64,000 bases of DNA. Origin: Rheinheimera oceanensis (lineage in GTDB: Bacteria; Pseudomonadota; Gammaproteobacteria; Enterobacterales; Alteromonadaceae). The stretch lies in assembly GCF_018831085.1 (NCBI RefSeq), contig NZ_JAGPNM010000002.1:487675-551674 (forward strand), read 5' to 3'. The number at the start of each line of letters is the position of its first letter. Position 1 is the stretch's first letter. The notes beneath the pieces are model-generated. The model was not told where the DNA came from and did no database searches. It worked only from the letters and a program-made list of their open reading frames with translations. The position numbers were made by a program, and so were the translations under genes. Of this stretch, positions 9,943 through 19,019 are shown piece after piece.

Positions 9943-10634
9943 AGTGCAGGCTCTGTTTTTAACGCAAAACCCACTCCCAGCCGGGTTTCAATCATCACTG
10001 AAGCCCCATGCTGTTGCAAGGTTTTGCGTAACTGATACAGATGGGAGCGCAGCGCGTCTGACTCTGTTGGCTCATCGCCCCAGATTTTACTGCACAGTTC
10101 AGCACGGCTTACCGGCCGCGGGTGGGTTTCCAGCAGTATACTAAGCAACTTAAAACCTACCGGCTTTAGCGCCATCAGCTTACTTTCGCAGTGCACCTGA
10201 TGCAGATGCCGGTTAAGCCTGATATTGCCCAGCACCAGCTGATGATGTTGCTCAAGGTAACGCCTGGCCAGCACCTGCACCCGCACCCACAACTCTGCTA
10301 AGTCAAACGGCTTTACCAGATAATCGTCCGCCCCGGCAGCAAAACCATCCAGCTTATGCTGCAGGCTATCACGTGCTGTTAACATCAGAACAGGAATATG
10401 CCGGTTCGCCTTTTGCCGCAGCAGGCTACATACGTCCAGGCCATCCAGCTGAGGCAGGGTTAAATCCAGCACTATCACATCGTAATAGTGCTGCAGCGCC
10501 AGCGTTGCTCCCTGACGGCCATTTACGGCGAAGTCAACCACCGCCCCCTGCAGGGTAAAGTAATCGGCGATATTGGCCTGTATCGCAAGGTTATCTTCGA
10601 TAACCAGCACCGTTATCGCACTAGACTGTGTCAT
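9939..10634 (-). CDS. OmpR-family response regulator
   Basis: 231 residues. The receiver domain has the acidic pocket E13/D14, the phosphoacceptor D57 (VLDLTLPQLDG) and the conserved K108 (LVKPF). A C-terminal winged-helix DNA-binding domain of the OmpR/PhoB type follows (SRAELCSKIWGDE...SHLYQLRKTL). Its start ATG overlaps the hydrolase stop by one base (TAATG), and its end overlaps the kinase start by 4 bp, so the three genes are translationally coupled. Targets unknown. Confidence 0.92.
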   Translation of the reverse strand: MTQSSAITVLVIEDNLAIQANIADYFTLQGAVVDFAVNGRQGATLALQHYYDVIVLDLTLPQLDGLDVCSLLRQKANRHIPVLMLTARDSLQHKLDGFAAGADDYLVKPFDLAELWVRVQVLARRYLEQHHQLVLGNIRLNRHLHQVHCESKLMALKPVGFKLLSILLETHPRPVSRAELCSKIWGDEPTESDALRSHLYQLRKTLQQHGASVMIETRLGVGFALKTEPAL

Positions 10635-11551
10635 TACAACCAGGTCTCGAAATGTTGTACATAGTCTGCCGGCAACACATGGCCGCCCCCGAACACGTAA
10701 TGCTGTTTATCAGTATTAGGCAAGGCATTAAACAAGGCTTTATTCTGCTTTTTACTGGCATATTCATCATCATTAGCACTAAACAATAGCACCGGGTTAT
10801 CAGCCAAACCAGTTAGCATATTCAGCGGTGCCACAATTGCCGTGTAGTTGTTGATATGTGGCGGCACCACAGCGGCAACCCGTTTAACCCTGTCGTCTAC
10901 GGCCGCCAGCAATAAGCTCACGTGGGCGCCCATACTGTATCCGGTTATATCAATCCGCTCAGCATCAAACTGTGGTTGTGTACTCAGCCAGTCCAGCAAC
11001 ACGCGATGATCGCGCACTGTATCAATCAGCATGGCTTCGTAGGGTTCACGCTTTCCCCACCAATGCAGATTATGTAACAGCTCGGCGATACCCAGATCAG
11101 GGTCTTTACGCTCACCGTGATTTCTGGCATCGATAGTCACTACGGCATAACCTTTTGCCAGTGCCATGGCAGTGATTTTGTCGGTGCTCTCCCGCGTTGG
11201 TCTGTCTTTGTAACTTTCATGCCACCAGCGTACATGAGAACGCCCCATGGCATGGGCACCTATCAGTACCGGCACTGGCCGGGAGATGTTGTTACCGGCT
11301 TCAGGTAAGCGCATATAGCCATTTACCCGGGCACCGTCAAAGCTGGTGTAGGAAAAGTGGTAGCCATTGCTGTCATCGCTTTGCAGTGTTAGCTCGACCG
11401 GCTGCGATAGCGTATACGCATAACGCTGGTTAATTTCAGTTGCGGTAACACTGTAAGGTTTTAAGCCAAATAAAGCATACCAGCCTGCGGCCAGTGCAGT
11501 AATAGCAGCCCCTAAGGTTAGCAGCATTTTTTTCACTCCGGTTTTGTTCAT
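10634..11551 (-). CDS. Exported or membrane-anchored alpha/beta hydrolase
   Basis: 305 residues from the ATG at 11551, preferred because AGGTGA precedes it and a hydrophobic N-terminal segment (about 9-28) follows directly. An upstream ATG at 11617 would add 22 residues without a good ribosome-binding site. The alpha/beta-hydrolase core has the nucleophile S206 in GYSMG, a probable acid at D261/D262 (SANDDE) and H291 (GGGHVLP). A dienelactone-hydrolase/acyl-peptidase-like esterase is likely. Substrate unknown. Being first in an operon with a two-component system suggests it belongs to that system's regulon or signal pathway. Confidence 0.78.
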   Translation of the reverse strand: MNKTGVKKMLLTLGAAITALAAGWYALFGLKPYSVTATEINQRYAYTLSQPVELTLQSDDSNGYHFSYTSFDGARVNGYMRLPEAGNNISRPVPVLIGAHAMGRSHVRWWHESYKDRPTRESTDKITAMALAKGYAVVTIDARNHGERKDPDLGIAELLHNLHWWGKREPYEAMLIDTVRDHRVLLDWLSTQPQFDAERIDITGYSMGAHVSLLLAAVDDRVKRVAAVVPPHINNYTAIVAPLNMLTGLADNPVLLFSANDDEYASKKQNKALFNALPNTDKQHYVFGGGHVLPADYVQHFETWL

Positions 11552-11637
11552 CTTAGTCACCTGTTTCAGGTTGTATTTAACGCAAAACCCAGCATGAGCT
11601 GGCAGTTGTGAAATCAACGTGAAATGGAAAAACCAGA

Positions 11638-11665
11638 ATAAAAAAAGGCGCCCTGACGGCGCCTT
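11638..11665 (-). terminator. Intrinsic terminator after ampE
   Basis: On the reverse strand AAGGCGCC, a 5-base loop and GGCGCCTT, followed by a run of T residues, lie 18 bp after the ampE stop. This separates ampDE from the hydrolase operon. Confidence 0.88.
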
Positions 11666-11682
11666 ATAAATAAACCAGTGTT

Positions 11683-12540
11683 TTAACCTAACCAGCCTGT
11701 CAACGTTAATATGGCAGTAAAGGCAAGGAAAAACAGCATATTACGCTTAGCAAGCTGTACCATATAACTGGTGTCGTCCAGCGTGTTAATACTTTCAGTT
11801 GGCAATGGCTCTGCAGCTGTGGCTACCTCTACGACTACCTGCTCGTTGCTGGCGGTAAAATCAAGAAAATATCCCAGCAAGGCGGTAGACGCTCGGGAGA
11901 AATGCCCCACCAGCGCAAAACCCAAACCAAATAACCGCGCCGGAAACCAGTTAGCCCAATGCGCTACATAATGCACAGCTTTGTTATCGTCGCCCAGACA
12001 GACAGCATAATTGGCGGCGTCTTCTTCTGCTACGGCTTCCTGTAAATGCCGCACCAGGGCATAGGTAATTACGCCAAAAACCCCCAGCAGTAAAAACCAG
12101 AACACCACAGCAGCGTAATAACGAAAATTCAGCCAGATCAGTAACTGGCCATAACTGCTTTGCTCACGCGTGCTGCCCATATCTGTACGTATTTGCTGCA
12201 TGGCAATAAAAGCAGCTTCTTCGTCGCCTCTGTCCATCGCATTTAAATACTGCTTATATAACTGACGGTAATGCCAGCAACCAATAGCCACCAGCAATAC
12301 CAGAGTGTTAACCACCAAACTCAGTAAATGGCTGTCAAGCAGGCACAACACCAGCATAACCACGCTACCTGGTAAAGCCAGCCACAAATATTGCCCCAGG
12401 CTATGCGCAGACAACCTGCTTAATGCAGAGCCCGCCGTAAAGCGCACATAAGCACGGCAATAGCCGCTGGCTTGCCATTTATTGCTACGCACAGCCAGGC
12501 GCTCAATAATTAATGCCAGCAACATACTGATTAACGTCAT
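11683..12540 (-). CDS. ampE: AmpE inner-membrane protein
   Basis: 285 residues with membrane segments at the N-terminus (after MTLISMLLALIIERL), near 50-85, 145-170 and at the C-terminus. The MTLIS...LIIERL start and the central LYKQYLNAMDRGDEEAAF region are typical of AmpE, a CobD/CbiB-like membrane protein always found next to ampD. Its role is unclear; it was proposed to act in beta-lactamase induction signalling linked to muropeptide sensing. It lies 89 bp after ampD, in the same direction, with a short tandem repeat in the gap. Confidence 0.88.
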   Translation of the reverse strand: MTLISMLLALIIERLAVRSNKWQASGYCRAYVRFTAGSALSRLSAHSLGQYLWLALPGSVVMLVLCLLDSHLLSLVVNTLVLLVAIGCWHYRQLYKQYLNAMDRGDEEAAFIAMQQIRTDMGSTREQSSYGQLLIWLNFRYYAAVVFWFLLLGVFGVITYALVRHLQEAVAEEDAANYAVCLGDDNKAVHYVAHWANWFPARLFGLGFALVGHFSRASTALLGYFLDFTASNEQVVVEVATAAEPLPTESINTLDDTSYMVQLAKRNMLFFLAFTAILTLTGWLG

Positions 12541-12592
12541 ACAAACAACTCCTTTATCGCGCGCTTTAGCACACTCTTTTCCCGCACTCTTT

Positions 12593-12631
12593 ATTGCACT
12601 TTTTTATTGCGCTTTTTTATTGCGCTTTTTT
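12593..12631. repeat. Three tandem copies of a 13-bp unit
   Basis: ATTGCRCTTTTTT is repeated three times without a gap (12593-12605, 12606-12618, 12619-12631), with one base changed in the first copy. Degenerate relatives (GCACTCTTTATTGC, ACTCTTATTGC) flank it on both sides. It covers the ampD stop codon and lies upstream of ampE, so copy-number change would alter the ampD-ampE spacer. Confidence 0.85.
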
Positions 12632-13190
12632 ACACTCTTATTGCATGCGCTATTGCGTTACGGTAGCGCATCCAGTCAAACGCGATGCCGGGGTCGGTTT
12701 TACGCCCCGGCGCAATATCACAATGGCCAACAATACGGTCTGGTGTAATAGCCGGATACTGCTGCATTAAAAAACCGGTCAGCGTAATAAGGCTCTGATA
12801 TTGTTGCTCAGTATACGGCAAATTGTCAGTGCCTTCTAACTCAATACCAATAGAAAAATCGTTACAGCGTTCGCGGCCGTCAAACTGGCTAACGCCGGCA
12901 TGCCAGGCACGCCGGGCAAAAGGTACGTAATTAAAAATACGGCCATCGCGCCAGATCACGCAGTGCGCCGACACCCTAAGCCCCTGCAAACCGGTAAAAC
13001 TGCTATGCGCAGTGCAATCCAAGTTACCCATAAATAAGGCATCAACAAAGCTTTGCTCAGGTATAGCCGCAAACTGCCCGGCCGGCAGGCTGATATTATG
13101 AATTACCAGTAAACTGATGCTTTCAGCATCGGGGCGCGCATCACAATGCGGGCTTGGGCGGGTTAACATGGCTGGCGGTTTAGCACTCAT
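12630..13190 (-). CDS. ampD: 1,6-anhydro-N-acetylmuramyl-L-alanine amidase
   Basis: 186 residues from the ATG at 13190; a longer frame to 13277 exists, but this start gives the usual AmpD length. It is a zinc amidase of the N-acetylmuramoyl-L-alanine amidase type 2 fold. Predicted zinc ligands are H31 (LLVIHNIS), H156 and D166 (GHCDIAPGRKTDPG), with E117 in GIELEG and K164 as catalytic residues. These positions match the AmpD of enterobacteria closely. In the cytoplasm it strips the peptide from anhydro-muropeptides during wall recycling, and its loss typically induces AmpC-type beta-lactamases. Divergent from the protease gene at 13259. Confidence 0.94.
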   Translation of the reverse strand: MSAKPPAMLTRPSPHCDARPDAESISLLVIHNISLPAGQFAAIPEQSFVDALFMGNLDCTAHSSFTGLQGLRVSAHCVIWRDGRIFNYVPFARRAWHAGVSQFDGRERCNDFSIGIELEGTDNLPYTEQQYQSLITLTGFLMQQYPAITPDRIVGHCDIAPGRKTDPGIAFDWMRYRNAIAHAIRV

Positions 13191-13258
13191 CGGAAGTTTT
13201 GCCTTTGCAGGTCTGTGCCAGTAAGCTATGGGGCTATTGTCAATGCTGGAGCCTTTTA

Positions 13259-14693
<1,435 letters not shown>

Positions 14694-14743
14694 CAGAAAA
14701 TTATTCTATACTGCACACTAACTGAAAAAACCCGGAGACTATT

Positions 14744-15034
14744 ATGCGGCCATCGGATGCATTGTCACACAACAGGGCACTTATACACACTCTGGTAGCA
14801 CGCTATAACGCAACTAATCCGCGTATTTTCGGCTCCGTAGCCATGGCTAAAGATACTGAAGGTAGTGATCTGGATATACTGGTAGATACTTTACCGGGCA
14901 CAACACTCTTTGATTTAGGCGAACTACAGTTAACTCTGGAAGAAGCTCTCGGCGTACCGGTAGATCTGCTAACGCCAGGCGACTTGCCAAAAAAAATACG
15001 CTTATCAGTACTCAGGCAAGCCATTCCGGTATGA
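14744..15034 (+). CDS. MNT-type nucleotidyltransferase antitoxin (pair 1)
   Basis: 96 residues, a minimal nucleotidyltransferase. The active-site pattern is G30-S31-x10-D42-x-D44 (FGSVA...GSDLDILVD), with a likely third acidic residue in PVDLL near 74. In characterised MntA/HepT systems the enzyme inactivates its partner by adding AMP to a tyrosine next to the RNase motif. Start supported by GGAG 8 bases upstream. It overlaps the HEPN gene by 4 bp (ATGA). The function as a toxin-antitoxin pair is inferred from family and layout. Confidence 0.85.
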   Translation: MRPSDALSHNRALIHTLVARYNATNPRIFGSVAMAKDTEGSDLDILVDTLPGTTLFDLGELQLTLEEALGVPVDLLTPGDLPKKIRLSVLRQAIPV

Positions 15035-15384
15035 CGTCAGAAAGAATACTTACCTATGTTGAGCAAATGCTGGAGTCTGTATTTCTGGCTTGCTCTTACA
15101 TTGAGGGTTTAGAAAAGTCAGACTTTTTGGCCGACAAAAAAACTCAACAAGCAGTAGTGCTAAACCTGCTTGTTTTAGGTGAAACCGCAACAAAAATACT
15201 ACAAACCCAGCCAGATTTTGCTTCGCAACATGCTGAGATCCCCTGGCGAAGCATGAAAGGTATGCGTAATAGAATTGCACACGGCTATTTTGATATTAAT
15301 TTAGATCTCGTCTGGGATACCACCAAACAAGCATTGCCCCAGCTACATTTGCAGTTAAAACAGTTAATAAGCAGCTTAAACTAG
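15031..15384 (+). CDS. HEPN (DUF86/HepT-like) toxin (pair 1)
   Basis: 117-residue all-helical HEPN protein. The RNase motif is R79-x4-H84-x-Y86 (RNRIAHGY); the tyrosine is the residue AMPylated by MntA partners in studied HepT proteins. It is translationally coupled to the nucleotidyltransferase gene before it. The motif is intact, so the toxin is probably active. A second, unlike pair lies 0.8 kb downstream on the other strand. Confidence 0.85.
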   Translation: MTSERILTYVEQMLESVFLACSYIEGLEKSDFLADKKTQQAVVLNLLVLGETATKILQTQPDFASQHAEIPWRSMKGMRNRIAHGYFDINLDLVWDTTKQALPQLHLQLKQLISSLN

Positions 15385-15481
15385 GGCTTGTTGATATTTC
15401 GAGATTAATACGCACCGTTAAATAAACTTCTGTTACAGTGTGCCTGTTTTATTACGCTGTAAAAGCTAACAGGAACACCCG

Positions 15482-16141
15482 ATGCAGTTAACCGGTAAAG
15501 TGGTGTTCTGGCGCGACGATAAAGGCTTTGGCTTTATTGTATGCAACCAGACCCGGCAAAAACTGTTTTTTCATATCCGTGATCATGCCGGCACCGCAGG
15601 CCGCCCGCAAATGGGTGACACACTGCAATTTAGCGTAAAGCAGGATAAACAAGGCCGCGACATTGCCGCCCCCTGGCAGTTTGTTACAACCCAAAGCACT
15701 GCATCAGCTGCGCCACCTAAAGCCGCAGTGCATTCTGACAGACTTAGTATTCAGTACGCCAACCAGATAGCGCTGTTGTTTCGTATCAGTTTTCTTATTG
15801 CCGTTATTATTGCTCTGCTGTTTGGCCGCCTGTTGTATATTTTGCCGCTGCTGTACCTTGAAGCCAGCTTATTTACCTACTGGCTATACAAAACCGATAA
15901 AGAAGCCGCCATCGCCCGCCACGGCAACCGCCTTACCGAAGAAAGCCTGCAGCTGTTTAGCCTGATTGGCGGCTGGCCCGGTGCTTATATTGCCCAGCAA
16001 CAACTGGCACATAAACGCAGCAAACAATCGTTCAGGCGTGAATTTGGCTTTGTTATTCTGGGTAATACCTTATTGGTTGTCTGGCTGTTATCGCCGTGGG
16101 GAGAGCAATTTTTAGCCCGTATGGCGCTATGGGCAGGGTAA
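15482..16141 (+). CDS. Cold-shock domain protein fused to DUF1294 membrane domain
   Basis: 219 residues. The N-terminal cold-shock/OB domain (about 1-68) has RNP1 as KGFGFI (RNP2 region LFFHI), which suggests single-strand nucleic acid binding. A linker leads to a membrane part with helices near 96-125 and 185-210. The C-terminal DUF1294 signature includes YWLYKTDKEAAIARHGNRLTEESL and GGWPGAYIAQQ. This CSD-DUF1294 fusion is widespread in gammaproteobacteria and its function is unknown. It sits alone between two MNT/HEPN pairs. Confidence 0.85.
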   Translation: MQLTGKVVFWRDDKGFGFIVCNQTRQKLFFHIRDHAGTAGRPQMGDTLQFSVKQDKQGRDIAAPWQFVTTQSTASAAPPKAAVHSDRLSIQYANQIALLFRISFLIAVIIALLFGRLLYILPLLYLEASLFTYWLYKTDKEAAIARHGNRLTEESLQLFSLIGGWPGAYIAQQQLAHKRSKQSFRREFGFVILGNTLLVVWLLSPWGEQFLARMALWAG

Positions 16142-16165
16142 TTTAGGCCGGTTAACAATTAGCCC

Positions 16166-16579
16166 TCAGGCCCATCTGGCTTTTGCCGTATTAATAAAAT
16201 CAAGCAGCAACTGATACTGCTGCTCTTTGATAATGCTGATAAGAATTGCCGGGCTGAAATTTAAATAATCATGTACCAAAGCGTTACGCATACCTATAAT
16301 TTTGCGCCATTGCTGTAAATCAGCATTACTCAGCTCCCCCAACTGGTTCAGCTTGGCAAATACACTATAAGCATCTGCCGGTACCACTTTATCCAATTGT
16401 TTAAGCCAATGCTTAGCCACGCCGATACAAGCTTCGGCTAAAACCTGTAATTGCCGCTCCGCTGCACTTTGTTCTATGCTGCTCCAGGCGCGTTGCTGCA
16501 GAATTTGCTGCAGTTCAGTGAGTTGTTCTTCACATTCTGCTGTATGCTCGCTAATACTCTGCAAATAGTGTTTAAGCAT
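16166..16579 (-). CDS. HEPN (HepT-like) toxin (pair 2)
   Basis: 137 residues, helical, with the RNase motif R98-x4-H103-x-Y105 (RNALVHDY) intact. It overlaps its nucleotidyltransferase partner by 8 bp, the partner being first in the operon. It is a different subfamily member from the pair-1 HEPN: longer, with little similarity outside the motif. Convergent with the cold-shock/DUF1294 gene, whose stop lies 25 bp away. Confidence 0.85.
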   Translation of the reverse strand: MLKHYLQSISEHTAECEEQLTELQQILQQRAWSSIEQSAAERQLQVLAEACIGVAKHWLKQLDKVVPADAYSVFAKLNQLGELSNADLQQWRKIIGMRNALVHDYLNFSPAILISIIKEQQYQLLLDFINTAKARWA

Positions 16580-16961
16580 AATTCGCCTGATGATATTGGT
16601 AATCCAGTTCCCATTTCGACATTAACCTTGCCTCTGCTAATAATCTTGCGGTGTCATCACGACAATACAGTACGGTATTATCTTCCAGCACACTGATAGC
16701 CAGTGGTAAAGGTACCTGCATTATATTAATCACGCTTAGTGCCGGGCAAGCTAATAGCTGTTGCCAATCCAGCGCTAGCAACTCTGGTTGTAACCGCCGC
16801 TCCAGCTCGTCAGTCGGCGAGCTGGCAAACAATACCGCCAAATCATAATCACTATCGGTCCGCGCATTACCGCGCGCACGCGAACCGTACAACCATAATG
16901 CCAGAATATTTGAATCGGCCGCTGCCATAGCAGCTAGTTGTAGAGTTATCTTGTCAGTCAT
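16572..16961 (-). CDS. MNT-type nucleotidyltransferase antitoxin (pair 2)
   Basis: 129 residues. The signature G26-S27-x10-D38-x-D40 (YGSRARGNARTDSDYDLAV) is complete, and a third strand LLALDWQQLLACPALSVINIMQVP follows. It is longer than the pair-1 enzyme and close in layout to the Shewanella MntA. Expected role: neutralise the HEPN RNase encoded by the overlapping gene. Its promoter must lie in the long gap shared with pilA. Confidence 0.85.
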   Translation of the reverse strand: MTDKITLQLAAMAAADSNILALWLYGSRARGNARTDSDYDLAVLFASSPTDELERRLQPELLALDWQQLLACPALSVINIMQVPLPLAISVLEDNTVLYCRDDTARLLAEARLMSKWELDYQYHQANYA

Positions 16962-17501
16962 AACAGCAAATGCCTGTGTTTTATCAAGCAGGTAAGTATG
17001 CTTATAACCATATCACATATTCCATTATTTAAGACCTCAAAACGGCCCGGCCTGCCTTAAACGCTCCATAGCAAGGGTTAACAGGAGAGCAGCTATTAAT
17101 TGCTGTCATATACCACACAGAAATTGAAATATAGCCTCTTATAAAAACCTGCATAACAGTGGTCATTAACTTTGGCCAATAAAGAGCCTCCCACTTTATT
17201 TTCACCAAACTCCGTAACCTTTATTGCTTAATAAATGCACTATACTGTCGGTGGTTACACAGTAAATTGCGATAAACAAAACCTGTCTCAGCTGCGTAAT
17301 CACTTTATTAGAGCTGTAAAACTAGTACTTTATTACTAATAAACATGGTACCAACCTTTATCAGGAACATCTAAAATATTTTTACATTCAAAGCATTACG
17401 TGTTTTATATAAATTTAGTTACATTTCACTTGCGGCTCTAAATAAATTGCTCAAAATAACATCTAGCCTTAAAGGCTAAATAAAAATCAGGAGAAGTTAA
17501 A
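16962..17501. other. Long AT-rich gap upstream of pilA
   Basis: This 540-bp non-coding stretch lies between the divergent nucleotidyltransferase and pilin genes. I see no tRNA, no convincing open frame and no convincing sigma-54 (GG-N10-GC) element. Just before pilA, TAGCC-TTAAA-GGCTA (17464-17478) forms a small hairpin ahead of the AGGAG ribosome-binding site, and could sit in the pilin mRNA leader. A pilin promoter must lie here, but none can be assigned with confidence. Confidence 0.5.
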
Positions 17502-17948
17502 ATGACTAATATGAAACGTACACAACAAGGTTTTACCTTAATTGAATTAATGATCGTAGTAGCAATTATCGGTATTTTGGCTGCAGTAGCATTGCCAGCG
17601 TATCAGGACTATACCCGGTCAGCCCGATCTGCTGGCTTGGTTTCTGCTGCAATGTCTTATAAAACAGCAGTTGATGTTGCTGTTGGCACTGGCGCTATTA
17701 CAACGGCCGCTGGCATTACTTTAGGAGCAAATGGCGTTCCAACAGCTGCTGATATGCAACGAGATGTGAACGTGGATTCTGCCGCGGTAGCGGCTGGAGT
17801 ATTGACCATAACAGGCAGTGCCGCTGTAGGTACTGCCTCTAACACATTGACATTAACTCCCGCCATTGATGCAGCAAATTTGACCGTAACATGGACTTGG
17901 GGTGGTAACTGCGTTACGACTGGAGTATGTAAAGGTATACCTAACTAA
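17502..17948 (+). CDS. pilA: Major type IV pilin
   Basis: 148 residues. A short leader [10 protein letters not shown] is cleaved by PilD before F11. The mature N-terminus [27 protein letters not shown] is the canonical type IVa helix with the invariant Glu5. The globular part is short and Ala/Thr/Val-rich, with the C-terminal disulfide loop C-VTTGV-C near the end. AGGAG lies 8 bases upstream of this ATG; an internal Met at codon 4 is a weaker start. It is separated from pilB by 2.6 kb of accessory genes, an insertion not seen in the usual pilABCD order. Confidence 0.95.
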   Translation: MTNMKRTQQGFTLIELMIVVAIIGILAAVALPAYQDYTRSARSAGLVSAAMSYKTAVDVAVGTGAITTAAGITLGANGVPTAADMQRDVNVDSAAVAAGVLTITGSAAVGTASNTLTLTPAIDAANLTVTWTWGGNCVTTGVCKGIPN

Positions 17949-17949
17949 T

Positions 17950-18006
17950 AACCTTCGTGGCCAGATCCAGATGTTAAAAAAGCCAGTTAAACATGCTGGC
18001 TTTTTC
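17950..18006 (+). repeat. Repeat copy A, containing the pilA terminator
   Basis: Begins AACCTTCGTGG, continues CAGATCCAGATGTTA and ends with a strong intrinsic terminator: AAAAAAGCCAG (17976-17986), a 9-base loop, then CTGGCTTTTT (17996-18005). The same order of elements recurs at 18586, 19720 and 20414. Copy A is the complete one next to the pilin gene and probably shows the ancestral pilin 3' untranslated region. Confidence 0.8.
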
Positions 18007-18071
18007 TATTGCGTTGAACAATTGCCGCATTTAGCTTTCTGCAAAGTCTGGTCTATATACTACTTACTGCA

Positions 18072-18443
18072 CTACCCCACTGACCTCCAAATATAACTTG
18101 CCGCAATTCCACTTATTATCATGCCGTAGGCCGATATAAAAAACCACGCAGCGAGTATCCAGTCTTTACGGCTCGCATATTTTTTTACCTCTACCGGATT
18201 TAACAATGGATCGCGGGAATTATTAAAACCGCATATGGGTAAAAATATTGCCCAGGCGTACCACATTACCCGCCAACCCGGCCCATCCCATTTGCTGATA
18301 GTGTCTTTTCGCGCTGCACGCATTTTTCGCTCTATCGGCCTCATACTGAACTGAGCAAATACCAACCAGGAAATGATGGCTGAAACAAGCAAAAATAAGC
18401 TTAGAAATGCAACTGACTGCTCTAAAACAGTGCGCTCAATCAT
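18072..18443 (-). CDS. Hypothetical membrane protein
   Basis: 123 residues with about three membrane helices (near 10-30, 58-75 and 95-118) and a basic cytoplasmic loop (RPIERKMRAARKD). I do not recognise the family. Its ATG overlaps the stop of the preceding truncated frame by one base (TAATG), so it was the second gene of an operon whose first gene is now incomplete. It lies in the first accessory cassette, between repeat copies A and B. Confidence 0.6.
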   Translation of the reverse strand: MIERTVLEQSVAFLSLFLLVSAIISWLVFAQFSMRPIERKMRAARKDTISKWDGPGWRVMWYAWAIFLPICGFNNSRDPLLNPVEVKKYASRKDWILAAWFFISAYGMIISGIAASYIWRSVG

Positions 18444-18610
18444 TAGCGTCGACTCCGGATCACATCGTAACCCCAGCCTGACATATCCTTAAATGAACTA
18501 TCCATTGTTTTTGATAACTTATAGCCAGCATATAAACCTGCTCCAATTAAGACAACCCAACCTACCGGGCCCAGTGCTAGCTTAATAACCTCTGGGATGA
18601 GATCCAGATG
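18443..18610 (-). pseudogene. 5'-truncated small membrane-protein gene
   Basis: This reverse-strand frame is open from 18610 and ends with TAA at 18443. It encodes a glycine-rich membrane helix (LGPVGWVVLIGAGLYAGY) and a short tail. It has no ATG, GTG or TTG before codon 36, and the frame is cut by a stop inside repeat copy B. It looks like the 3' part of a gene whose beginning was lost when the repeat formed its present boundary. Translation from the internal ATG would give only 20 residues. Confidence 0.5.
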
Positions 18611-18633
18611 TTACAAAAGCCAGCTAACGATGC
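18586..18633 (+). repeat. Repeat copy B, interrupted
   Basis: AACCTCTGGG, then GAGATCCAGATGTTACA, then AAGCCAGCTAACGATGC, matching copies A and C in order. The match stops abruptly at 18633, where the second terminator arm should begin, and is replaced by the Tn5-like end sequence. This copy therefore cannot form the terminator hairpin. Confidence 0.75.
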
Positions 18634-18650
18634 CTGTCTCTTATACACAA
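18634..18650 (+). mobile_element. Possible Tn5/IS50-type transposon end
   Basis: CTGTCTCTTATACACAA shares its first 16 bases with the Tn5 mosaic end and differs at one base from the first 17 of the IS50 outside end. It starts exactly where repeat copy B loses its similarity. No matching second end or transposase gene is visible within the next 1.1 kb. Alternatives are chance or a sequencing-library artefact. Confidence 0.35.
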
Positions 18651-18836
18651 ATCCCACCGGTATTGTCTTGATCAACTGAACCCCTTTTCTGGTTACCCGC
18701 GCTCTGCTTATAACGCCTTCGATTAAAACAGTGAAAATATAATTTTGGCTTGCAACTCGTATGAACAATACGCAAAATAACCAAATTTTTAACCAAAAAG
18801 TAAAATAAAAATTCACAAAAAAATAAGGGAAATACA

Positions 18837-19016
18837 ATGCAAAATAAAGTTAGGCCAATTCTGATAAAGAAAAAAGCATCAAATGTTGCCTCTGGCAAAT
18901 CTGATGAAGCGGTACTGGATGCAACATCAGTTAAGCTCGCCGCCGCACGTTCAAAAAAAGCCATAATGGACGAGGCTGTGCGCTCCAATCAAATATTTAT
19001 CATTGAGGAGGACTAA
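18837..19016 (+). CDS. Small putative antitoxin upstream of YafO-like toxin
   Basis: 59 residues starting MQNKVRPILI, charged and probably helical (SVKLAAARSKKAIMDEAV), with a hydrophobic/acidic C-terminus IFIIEED. AAGGGA lies 7 bases upstream. It ends 3 bp before the toxin gene, the usual antitoxin-first layout. It is not an obvious YafN/Phd-type protein (too short), so antitoxin status rests on position and size. A perfect -10 hexamer TATAAT lies at 18738-18743 and a CGTAT/ATACG dyad near 18760; both could serve an autoregulated promoter. Confidence 0.6.
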   Translation: MQNKVRPILIKKKASNVASGKSDEAVLDATSVKLAAARSKKAIMDEAVRSNQIFIIEED

Positions 19017-19019
19017 GCC

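Noticed and set aside
16962..17501. A tRNA or small RNA gene upstream of pilA
   Set aside because: No cloverleaf, CCA end or strong promoter-terminator pair could be found by eye.
18634..18650. Leftover Nextera adapter
   Set aside because: The match to the mosaic end stops at base 16 and continues as non-adapter sequence. It is kept only as an alternative to be checked by reads.
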